NCBI GenBank assembly: GCA_905234835.1
Contig: CAJOIZ010000005.1
Coordinates: 1 to 64,000, forward strand
DNA: 64,000 nt
From: Paludibacteraceae bacterium
GTDB lineage: Bacteria; Bacteroidota; Bacteroidia; Bacteroidales; Paludibacteraceae
Reading direction: 5' to 3'
A model generated the notes under the pieces. It searched no databases and had not been told where the DNA came from. It saw only the letters and a program-made list of their open reading frames with translations. How positions within the stretch are numbered: the first letter of the stretch is position 1; each line of letters begins with the position of its first letter. The position numbers and the translations under genes are program-made. Shown in pieces: positions 33,231 to 41,600 of this stretch.

Positions 33231-33282
33231 TTTTGCAGTATAAAACATTTGTCATACTTTTGCGCGTTTTCCGCAATTTGCG
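33231..33282 (+). promoter_or_regulatory. rpsO promoter and leader hairpin
   Basis: TTTTG (33231-33235), 19-nt spacer, TACTTTTG (33255-33262). The leader of about 100 nt begins with CCGCA/TGCGG (33270-33282), a short hairpin followed by GAGGACAAAG. Ribosomal protein S15 controls its own mRNA in several phyla, so this leader is a candidate target; I cannot match it to a known class. Confidence 0.6.
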
Positions 33283-33365
33283 GAGGACAAAGAGATGCAG
33301 CATTGTATGGAACGCAGATTTGTACAAGGCTGTGATTGTTTAACAGTTTAATTCTTTTTACGGTC

Positions 33366-33635
33366 ATGTATTTGACATCAGAGAAGAAGGCCGAGTTGTT
33401 CGCAAAGTACGGCAACGACGCCAAAAACACCGGCTCGGCTGAGAGCCAGATCGCTTTATTCACTTTCCGTATCAACCACCTCACGGAGCACCTGAAGAAG
33501 AACCGCAAGGACTTCGGAACGGAGCGTTCCCTGACCATGCTGGTAGGCAAACGCCGTCGTATGCTGGATTACCTGAAGGCAAAAGACATCGAGCGTTACC
33601 GCGCCATCATCAAGGAACTCGGCATCCGTAAGTAA
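33366..33635 (+). CDS. rpsO: 30S ribosomal protein S15
   Basis: 89 residues from ATG 33366 (MYLTSEKKAELFAKYG), the standard S15 length; the longer frame from 33336 adds residues not found in the family. S15 binds 16S rRNA early in assembly of the small subunit. Signature blocks are TGSAESQIALFTFRINHLTE (21-40), HLKKNRKDFGTERSLTMLVG (41-60) and RRRMLDYLK. Downstream, the serpin gene starts only 17 nt after the stop with no visible terminator or promoter, so it may be read through from rpsO. Confidence 0.97.
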   Translation: MYLTSEKKAELFAKYGNDAKNTGSAESQIALFTFRINHLTEHLKKNRKDFGTERSLTMLVGKRRRMLDYLKAKDIERYRAIIKELGIRK

Positions 33636-33652
33636 AACTAAGGAAAAAGTGT

Positions 33653-34873
33653 ATGAAGTCACTTCAGCCAACGACAGAAAAGAGCCTCGTCATCCTGACG
33701 GTGGCTCTTTTCTGCTTTTTTTCAGTATCCTGCCGCTCAACGAAGCGTTCGGCGCAGGCGGCACAGCAAGAGAAACAAGTGTCCGGAACCATGGATAACA
33801 GCGTATTGACACCCACCCTGTCTATGGCGGAACAGACCGTCGGCCTGTGGCAGCTGCTTGACGACGGCCAGCGGAACGTATGGTTCTCGCCCCTGAGTCT
33901 GTCGCTGGCCATGCGCACCGTGGCGGACGGAGCCAAAGGCGAGACACGCGAGCAGTTGCGCCGCGTCATAACCGATTGTCAGATAACGGAGTCGGACCAA
34001 ATGAAAATAGCCGACGCGCTGTTTGTCGAGCCGTCCCTGCCGTTGGAGGCGGACTATGTGAAACGCTGCAAGACGCGTGGCGCTGAACTGTACCGCCAGC
34101 CGCTTACAGCGAAATACATCAACATGTGGGCAAGCGACCATACAAACGGCAAAATCAGCCATATCTTCGATGACCCGATGCCGAGCCGGCTGAAGATGGT
34201 GATAGCCAACGCCGTCTGGTTCTATGCCGACTGGGACGAACCGTTCAACGAGCGCGCCACCCGCGAGGACATATTCTACCTCTCCCCGCGCACGGGCGAG
34301 AATGAGCCGCAGACACAGGTACAAATGATGCGCAAGTCCGACTACTTCTCCTATACAGAAACAGATGAAGCACAGGTGATCAAGCTTCCCTACAAACAGG
34401 AGAGCGACAGCTGTTCGTTCGCCATGACCGTTGTCCTGCCCCGCGAAGGGCTATCGGCAAGCGACCTGCTCAAGAGCCTGACAGCCGAAAAGTTCAGCCA
34501 ATGGCTGGCGGGCGGCGGTTACGAACGTGTCATCCTGCGCCTGCCCAAAGTGAGACTGGCATACAGCCGCACGCTCACCGACGACCTGAAAGCGATGGGC
34601 GTGACACGGGTTTTCCAGCCCGATGCTGATTTCAGCGGCATGAGCCGTATTCCCCTCTGCATCGACATGGTCAAGCAGTGCACTTACCTCGATATGAACG
34701 AACAGGGTACGGAAGCGGCTGCCGTGACCGCCGTAGCGATGAAACTGGGTTCGGCACCTCATCAGGAAAAACCGAAAGAGATGACCGTCAACCGCCCCTA
34801 CCTGCTCATCCTGTACGACCGAATCACCAAGACCCCCGTCTTCGCAGGCATCGTCCACAACCCCAACAAATAA
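33653..34873 (+). CDS. serpin-family protease inhibitor, predicted lipoprotein
   Basis: 406 residues, serpin length plus an N-terminal lipoprotein signal (hydrophobic 11-23, then SVSC with Cys27). Serpin landmarks: NVWFSPLSLSLAMRTVADGA (about 76-95), MVIANAVWFYADWDEPF, a hinge EQGTEAAAVTAVA (about 347-359) with the small residues needed for loop insertion, and NRPYLLILYDRITKTPVFAG at the end. The hinge is intact, so it is probably an inhibitory serpin. The reactive loop after the hinge is several residues longer than in alpha-1-antitrypsin, so the P1 residue is uncertain (K, L or G near 361-363). Likely outer-membrane anchored and aimed at host or competitor serine/cysteine proteases. Confidence 0.92.
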   Translation: MKSLQPTTEKSLVILTVALFCFFSVSCRSTKRSAQAAQQEKQVSGTMDNSVLTPTLSMAEQTVGLWQLLDDGQRNVWFSPLSLSLAMRTVADGAKGETREQLRRVITDCQITESDQMKIADALFVEPSLPLEADYVKRCKTRGAELYRQPLTAKYINMWASDHTNGKISHIFDDPMPSRLKMVIANAVWFYADWDEPFNERATREDIFYLSPRTGENEPQTQVQMMRKSDYFSYTETDEAQVIKLPYKQESDSCSFAMTVVLPREGLSASDLLKSLTAEKFSQWLAGGGYERVILRLPKVRLAYSRTLTDDLKAMGVTRVFQPDADFSGMSRIPLCIDMVKQCTYLDMNEQGTEAAAVTAVAMKLGSAPHQEKPKEMTVNRPYLLILYDRITKTPVFAGIVHNPNK

Positions 34874-34913
34874 TAAATCATAAACTTGAAATTTGAAATC
34901 ATAAATTTGAAAT
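34874..34913 (+). repeat. heptameric repeat before fumarase
   Basis: TAAATCATAAACTTGAAATT then TGAAATCATAAATTTGAAAT runs up to the ATG; no Shine-Dalgarno site is present. Confidence 0.7.
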
Positions 34914-36554
34914 ATGAACACCTATCACTACGAGCCGATGTTCCAACTCGGCAAAGACGAAACGGAATACTATCTGCTGACCCGTGACCACGTGTCGGTC
35001 AGCGAGTTTGAAGGCAAGCCGGTACTCAAAGTCGCTCCCGAGGGTCTGCGACTGATGGCGCAGGCGGCGTTCCACGATGTCAGTTTTATGCTCCGCCGCT
35101 CGCACAACGAGCAGGTGGCGAAGATCCTGCGCGACCCGGAGGCCTCCGACAACGACAAGTACGTGGCGCTCACCTTCCTGCGCAACGCCGAAGTGGCGGC
35201 GAAAGGACAGCTGCCCCTATGCCAGGACACCGGCACCGCCATCATCCACGGCGAGAAAGGCCAGCAGGTATGGACCGGCTTCAACGACGAGGAGGCGTTA
35301 AGCCAGGGCGTGTATGACACCTACACCCAGTGCAACCTGCGCTACTCGCAGAACGCGCCGCTGACCATGTACGACGAGGTGAACACCAAGTGCAACCTGC
35401 CCGCGCAAATCGACCTCGAAGCCACGGAGGGCGACGAATACCGCTTCCTGTGCGTGACCAAAGGCGGCGGCAGCGCCAACAAGACCTACCTCTATCAGGA
35501 GACGAAGGCGCGCATACAGAACGAAGGGACGCTCATCCCCTTCCTTGTGGAGAAGATGAAGAGCCTCGGCACAGCAGCCTGCCCGCCCTACCATATAGCC
35601 ATCGTCATCGGCGGCACTTCGGCGGAGAAGAACCTGCTGACAGTCAAACTCGCCTCCACCCACTATTACGACAGCCTGCCCACCACGGGCAACGAGTCGG
35701 GACGCGCCTTCCGCGATACCGAACTGGAGAAACGCCTGCTGCAGGAAGCCTACAAGATAGGTCTCGGCGCGCAGTTCGGCGGCAAGTACATGGCCCACGA
35801 CGTGCGCGTCATCCGCCTGCCCCGTCACGGAGCCAGCTGCCCCATCGGATTAGGCGTGAGCTGCTCGGCGGACCGCAACATCAAGTGCAAGATCAACCGC
35901 GACGGCATCTGGATTGAGAAGATGGACAGCAACCCGGGCGAACTCATTCCCGCCGAGCTGCGTCAGGCAGGCGAAGGCGGAGCCGTACAGGTGGATCTGA
36001 ACCGCCCGATGAAAGAGGTGTGCGCCCAACTCAGCCAATACCCCATCGGCACGCGCCTGAGCCTCAACGGCATCATCATCGTGGGCCGCGACATAGCCCA
36101 CGCGAAAATCAAAGCCCGTCTGGACGCAGGCGAAGAGATGCCCGCCTACCTGAAAGAGCATCCCGTCTATTATGCAGGTCCGGCAAAGACCCCGGCGGGT
36201 ATGGCGTGCGGCAGCATGGGGCCGACCACAGCGGGACGTATGGACCCCTACGTCAATGAGTTCCAGGACAAGGGCGGCTCGCTCATCATGCTCGCCAAAG
36301 GCAACCGCAGCCAGGACGTCACCGACGCCTGCAAGAAACACGGCGGCTTCTATCTTGGCTCCATCGGCGGACCGGCAGCCATCCTTGCACAAGAGAACAT
36401 ACGCTCCATCGAATGTGTGGAGTACCCCGAACTGGGTATGGAAGCCGTATGGAAGATCGAGGTCAAGGACTTCCCCGCCTTCATCCTCGTGGACGACAAG
36501 GGCAACGACTTCTTCAAGCAACTCAAACCCTGCACAGGCTGCACGATACGGTAA
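34914..36554 (+). CDS. fumA: fumarate hydratase, class I (iron-sulfur)
   Basis: 546 residues, the length of single-chain class I fumarases. It interconverts fumarate and malate with a [4Fe-4S] cluster. The N-terminal domain has [17 protein letters not shown] (about 100-116) with a cluster cysteine, [15 protein letters not shown] and [22 protein letters not shown] [15 protein letters not shown] (about 177-191); [20 protein letters not shown] (about 423-442) and the C-terminal KPCTGCTIR belong to the beta domain. In fermenting Bacteroidales it serves the reductive branch to succinate. The LytM-like gene starts at the next base after the stop. Confidence 0.93.
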   Translation: MNTYHYEPMFQLGKDETEYYLLTRDHVSVSEFEGKPVLKVAPEGLRLMAQAAFHDVSFMLRRSHNEQVAKILRDPEASDNDKYVALTFLRNAEVAAKGQLPLCQDTGTAIIHGEKGQQVWTGFNDEEALSQGVYDTYTQCNLRYSQNAPLTMYDEVNTKCNLPAQIDLEATEGDEYRFLCVTKGGGSANKTYLYQETKARIQNEGTLIPFLVEKMKSLGTAACPPYHIAIVIGGTSAEKNLLTVKLASTHYYDSLPTTGNESGRAFRDTELEKRLLQEAYKIGLGAQFGGKYMAHDVRVIRLPRHGASCPIGLGVSCSADRNIKCKINRDGIWIEKMDSNPGELIPAELRQAGEGGAVQVDLNRPMKEVCAQLSQYPIGTRLSLNGIIIVGRDIAHAKIKARLDAGEEMPAYLKEHPVYYAGPAKTPAGMACGSMGPTTAGRMDPYVNEFQDKGGSLIMLAKGNRSQDVTDACKKHGGFYLGSIGGPAAILAQENIRSIECVEYPELGMEAVWKIEVKDFPAFILVDDKGNDFFKQLKPCTGCTIR

Positions 36555-37385
36555 ATGGAAAAGAAACAGACCTTCTGGGAGCGCATGACGCGCAAGTACC
36601 GTCTGTCGGTGACAGACGACCATTCGCTGCGCCAGGTCTGGGGTGTCAGGGGCAACTGGCTCATCGTGATTCTGTTCCTTGTCGGTATGTTCCTTCTGAC
36701 GCTGGCGGTGATGTCCGCCATCATCATCTATTCGCCCGCACGCAACCTGCTCCCCGGCTACCGTGAGGATGTGCGCCAGCAGCTGGTGGAGGAGTCAGCA
36801 CGGGTCGATTCGCTCACCGAGTCACTCAAACTGCAGCAGCAGTACGTAGAGATGCTCAAGCAAGTGGTGGCGGGCAACGTGCAGACCGATTCGCTGCAGC
36901 CGTTGGATTCGGTGCAGATTGTGATGCGCGAGCAACTGCTCGAGGCGAAGAACGCCGCTACGGAGGAGTTCATCGCCCAGTACGAGGAGAAGGAGAGCAA
37001 CCGTTTCCAGCTTTTCGACATCCAGTCAGCCGCACCGGTCTATACGCTCTTCCGCCCGATGGAAGGGATCGTGATGGAACATTTCAACGCGGAACAGGGG
37101 CATCCGTACATCACCATACGCACGGCGGACGAGACTCCCCTGACAGCAGTGCTGCCCGGCGTGGTGGTCTATACCAACTACGACCTGGACGACACCTACT
37201 CCGTCGTGGTGCAGCACGAATCGTACCTGAGCGTCTATCAGCACGCGGCAAGCCTGCTTAAGAAAACGGGCGATGCCGTTCGTGCGGGCGAAGCGCTGGG
37301 TATGGCTGCGGGCGGCAGCGATGTCACGTTCTACCTGTGGCGCGACGGCCAGTGTGTCAATCCCGAGGAACTGATCGCTTTCTAA
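36555..37385 (+). CDS. membrane-anchored degenerate M23/LytM-domain protein
   Basis: 276 residues. A short cytoplasmic N-terminus, one transmembrane helix (about 34-58, WLIVILFLVGMFLLTLAVMS), a periplasmic coiled-coil-like stretch (65-105) and a C-terminal LytM domain (about 165-276). The metal ligands are mostly lost: the HxGxD region reads GHPYITIRTAD and the HxH near the end is VTFYLWRDG. It is therefore probably a non-catalytic LytM factor that activates amidases or scaffolds, as EnvC/NlpD-like proteins do. Directly follows the fumarase stop; dxr starts 4 nt after. Confidence 0.8.
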   Translation: MEKKQTFWERMTRKYRLSVTDDHSLRQVWGVRGNWLIVILFLVGMFLLTLAVMSAIIIYSPARNLLPGYREDVRQQLVEESARVDSLTESLKLQQQYVEMLKQVVAGNVQTDSLQPLDSVQIVMREQLLEAKNAATEEFIAQYEEKESNRFQLFDIQSAAPVYTLFRPMEGIVMEHFNAEQGHPYITIRTADETPLTAVLPGVVVYTNYDLDDTYSVVVQHESYLSVYQHAASLLKKTGDAVRAGEALGMAAGGSDVTFYLWRDGQCVNPEELIAF

Positions 37386-37389
37386 CCCT

Positions 37390-38544
37390 ATGCAGAAAAA
37401 ACAACTGGTCATATTGGGTAGTACGGGATCCATCGGCACACAGACGCTGGACATCGTACGTCAGTACCCCGACCGCTACAGCGTATATGCCCTGACAGCC
37501 AACACGAGTGTTGATTTGCTCGCCCGTCAGGCGCGTGAGTTCCGTCCTGCGGCGGTGTGCATAGCCGACGAGTCGCAGTACGAACTCCTGCGCGACGCAC
37601 TACGCGACACCGATATCAAGGTCTGGGCTGGTTCTCAAAGTATTGAGCATGTCGTCACCGCCTGCGAAGCGGACGTTGTAGTCGCCGCCATGGTAGGCTT
37701 CGCAGGCCTACGCCCGACCATTGCCGCCATCCGGGCGGGCAAGACCATCGCGCTTGCCAACAAGGAAACACTGGTCGTGGCGGGCGCCATCATCGAAGAG
37801 ATGTCGCTGCGCCACCACGCGCCCATTATCCCCGTAGATAGTGAACACTCGGCTATCTTTCAGTCCATAGTGGGAGAAAACGCCGAATCCATTGAGAAGA
37901 TTCTGCTTACTGCCAGCGGAGGACCGTTCCGCACATTCACCAAAGAGCAACTGCTGTCTGTCACCGCTGAACAGGCACTCCGTCATCCCAACTGGCAGAT
38001 GGGGGCGAAAATAACCATCGACTCCGCTACGATGATGAACAAGGGCTTTGAGGTGATTGAAGCCAAATGGTTGTTCGGTGTACAGTACGATCAGATAGAA
38101 GTATTGGTTCACCCGCAGTCCATCGTCCATTCTGCGGTTCAGTTCCGTGACGGAGCCGTGAAAGCGCAATTAGGTACACCCGATATGCGGTTGCCTATCC
38201 TCTATGCCTTGTCTTACCCCGAACGGCTGCCAAGCACGCTGCCTCGTATAGACTGGCGGACTATTCGCTCCCTTGACTTCGAGCAGGCGGATACGGAACG
38301 TTTCCCATGCCTTCAGTTGGCGTACGATGCCATAGCCAAAGGCGGCAATATGCCTTGCTTGCTGAACGCTGCCAACGAAGTGGCTAACCTCGCTTTCCGC
38401 GAAGGCAGGTGCACGTTCACAGCGATTCCCGAAGTGATTGAACAAACGATGCAGAAAGCGGCATATCTCCCCACTCCGTCGTTAGACGACCTGTTCGCCT
38501 CCGACAGCGAAGCGCGCCGTATCGCCGCATCGATAGTGGGTTAA
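37390..38544 (+). CDS. dxr: 1-deoxy-D-xylulose 5-phosphate reductoisomerase
   Basis: 384 residues, usual length. It makes MEP from DXP with NADPH in the non-mevalonate isoprenoid pathway. Motifs: ILGSTGSIGTQTLDIVRQYP (8-27, NADPH), ALANKETLVVAGAII (about 118-132), PVDSEHSAIFQ (about 144-154) with metal ligands, TASGGPFRT (about 175-183), MGAKITIDSATMMNKGFEVI and EAKWLFG. Complete. Its 3' flank of 45 nt leads to the CCTA microsatellite of the next gene. Confidence 0.96.
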   Translation: MQKKQLVILGSTGSIGTQTLDIVRQYPDRYSVYALTANTSVDLLARQAREFRPAAVCIADESQYELLRDALRDTDIKVWAGSQSIEHVVTACEADVVVAAMVGFAGLRPTIAAIRAGKTIALANKETLVVAGAIIEEMSLRHHAPIIPVDSEHSAIFQSIVGENAESIEKILLTASGGPFRTFTKEQLLSVTAEQALRHPNWQMGAKITIDSATMMNKGFEVIEAKWLFGVQYDQIEVLVHPQSIVHSAVQFRDGAVKAQLGTPDMRLPILYALSYPERLPSTLPRIDWRTIRSLDFEQADTERFPCLQLAYDAIAKGGNMPCLLNAANEVANLAFREGRCTFTAIPEVIEQTMQKAAYLPTPSLDDLFASDSEARRIAASIVG

Positions 38545-38588
38545 TACGACTTCAACACCAGAAAACGATTCTCCCGATGATATGCAGC

Positions 38589-38640
38589 CCTACCTACCTA
38601 CCTACCTACCTACCTACCTACCTACCTACCTACCTACCTA
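38589..38640 (+). repeat. (CCTA)13 microsatellite
   Basis: Thirteen perfect CCTA units, 52 nt, between two candidate ATGs (38577, 38582) and the signal-peptide codons of the giant protein. In the open frame the tract encodes LPTY repeats. As each unit is 4 nt, gain or loss of one unit moves the downstream frame. Confidence 0.95.
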
Positions 38641-38682
38641 AAGATACTGATTCTGTGGTTAGGATGGTGCGCAGGATGCGGA

Positions 38683-41600
38683 TTGTCGGCTCAGAACACA
38701 CTTTTTCTGCCTTATGATGCCACATCGCTGACCGATGAGCAGAAGTCTTCCCTGCCCGAACGGTTAGCATATCCTACTGACCTGAAGAACACCGTCGGTA
38801 GCGAAGTAGAGTTTGTCTGCACGCAGCAGAGCGATGTACCCCATCCTTTTTCCGTCAGTCATAACCGTCAGGTGCTGTTCTCCCCCGGCAACCTCCAATA
38901 CAATGCCGCACTCGGCACACACCGGTGCGCGGACGGTTCGGTCAAGCCCGGCACGTGGCGGTTCGCCGAACACCAGTGGGACTACGTGGGCGATGCGAAG
39001 AACGGCACGGTATATTATAACGGGACGAAATGCGACAACACGCAGGTCAGCGAATCATACGACGGCTGGATAGACCTCTTCGGCTGGGGTACGAGCGGCT
39101 GGGAGAGCGGCGCGGCGGCGTATCAGCCGTGGGCTGTCAGCACGACCGGCACAGACTACCAGCCCGGAGGAGACCCCGGCAACCATCTGACGGAAGACTA
39201 TGCGTATGCCGACTGGGCTGTTTATAACCAAATCGGTGATGACCCCGCAGGCACTTGGCGCACGCTGACCACGGCGGAATGGACCTACGTCTTCGAGCAG
39301 CGCCCCGGTTACGCCTTTCTGCGCGGACAGGCCACCGTCTGCGGCGTACACGGCTATATGCTGCTGCCAGACGACTGGGTGGCGCCCGTAGGCATAACCT
39401 TTACCGGCGGCATAGACATCGGTTATGATGTCAATGTCTATTCACCGGAACAATGGGAGGCGATGGAAGCCGAAGGAGCGGTTTTCCTGTCCGCTTCAGG
39501 CTCCCGTTCAGGAACAGCGTTCGGTGATGCCGCCGCAGGCAACCGAGGCGCCTACTGGTCGGTCTCGGGTTCAGGCAATACATACGCATACCGTATGTGG
39601 TTCCGTGGCGAAGGCGCGGAAGTCATTGCCGCCGACCGCAATTACGGCCGTCCCGTCCGTCCGGTCAAAGACCTTTCGCCGGTGTCTCCCCAGACCGACT
39701 ACCAACCGATGCCGTTCAGTGTCGCGGCGGACAGACAGGTCTGCTTCTCGCCGGGCAACCTGCAGTACAACGCAGCGAGGGGCAGCCACCGGTGCGCCGA
39801 CGGTTCGGTACAGCCGGGTACGTGGCGGTTCGCCGAGCGCCAGTGGGACTACGTGGGCGACGCGCAGAACGGAACAGTGTATCATAACGAGACGAAATGC
39901 AGCAACACGGACATAGGCGAAACCTACAACGGATGGATTGACCTCTTCGGATGGGGGACCAGCGGTTGGAACAGCGGAGCGATAGAATATCAGCCGTGGG
40001 CAATCAGTCAGACAAGCAGCGATTATATGCCGGGCGGCAACGCAAACAACAACCTCACAGACGATTATGCCTACTCCGATTGGGGCATGTACAACGCTGT
40101 CGGGGATGACCCCGCAGGCACCTGGCGCACACTGACCAAAGAAGAATGGACCTACCTGTTCCGTGAGCGTGAGAATGCGGACAAACTGTTCGGACTGGGA
40201 ACGGTGAACGGCGTGAAGGGCACGATTATCCTGCCTGACGGATGGGTTACTCCTCTCGGTGTTACCTTCAACGCCAGCACGGACAAGGGGCTGTCATGGC
40301 AGGAGACCAACTATGCCAACAGCGCGGAGGACAACTACTCCCACAACACCTTCACAGCCCGGCAATGGGAGGAGCAGATGGCCGCGAACGGCGCGGTGTT
40401 CCTTCCGTCAGCGGGCTACCGCTACGGCACAACCATGACCAAGACAGGGGAATACGGCAGTTACTGGTCGGCCTCCGCCTGCGAGACAGAATACATCAGC
40501 GACTTCAACTTCTCCGAGTTACGTCTCTGTCCGCAGTACAAAGCCCGCCGTTTCGGCGGACGCAGCGTCCGGCCGGTCAAGGATGTCGCCCCCCCACCCC
40601 CGCCTTCCGCTTACGAACCGAAGCCTTTCAGCATATCCGCCGGCAGACAGGTGCTGTTCTCGCCGGGCAACCTGCAGTACAACGCCGCTCTCGGCACACA
40701 TAAGTGCGCCGACGGCACCACCCAACAAGGCACATGGCGGTTTGCCGAACACCAATGGGACTTTGTCGGCGATGCGCAGAACGGAAATGTTTATTTCAAA
40801 GGCATCAAGTGCGACAACGCACTCATCAGCGATACCTACGACGGATGGATTGATTTCTTCGGATGGGGTACAAGCGGATGGAACAGCGGTGCGAAAGAAT
40901 ACCAGCCGTGGGCAACGGGCAAGGCAAATGACGATTATATTACCACAGGGTACGAAGAGAGCGATCTGACTGGCAGTCTCGCATGGGCTGACTGGGGTAT
41001 GTACAATGAGATAAACGGAGACACTCCGGGTACATGGCGTTCTCTGACCAAAGAGGAGTCGTACTATTTGCTGGTCGGTCGCGCCAACGCCAACCAACTC
41101 TTCGGCTTCGGAACGGTAAATAATATAATCGGACTTATTCTGCTGCCGGATGAGTGGAACGCCCCTTCCGAAGTGACTTTTGCATCAGGTAGCGACAAAG
41201 GTATGGAATGGGACGGCAACAGTGGCTTGTACAATAGCAGCAACGATCATTTCGCTGACAATGTATATACGGGTGTCCAATGGCAGAAAATGGAAAATGC
41301 CGGTGCTGTCTTTCTGCCGGCTGCCGGCTACCGCCGCGAAACAACAGGTTATTCTGTTAGAGAGAGCGGCAATTACTGGCTGGCGTCATACGGCATACAT
41401 GAGTCCGCTCACGGTGCATGTTATATGAATTTCCCCTCCAACCGCCTTTATCCCGAACGCCATCACTACCGCTATAATGGTGGTTCCGTCCGTCTTGTCA
41501 AAGACCAAACTCCTCCGCCTCCGTCTGCCTACATTCCGCAGCCGTTCAGTGTCTCGGCGGACAGACAGATACTATTCTCATCGGGCAACCTCCAGTACAA

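Noticed and set aside
36555-37385. Active M23 endopeptidase
   Set aside because: Both metal-binding motifs are replaced, so only the fold is supported.
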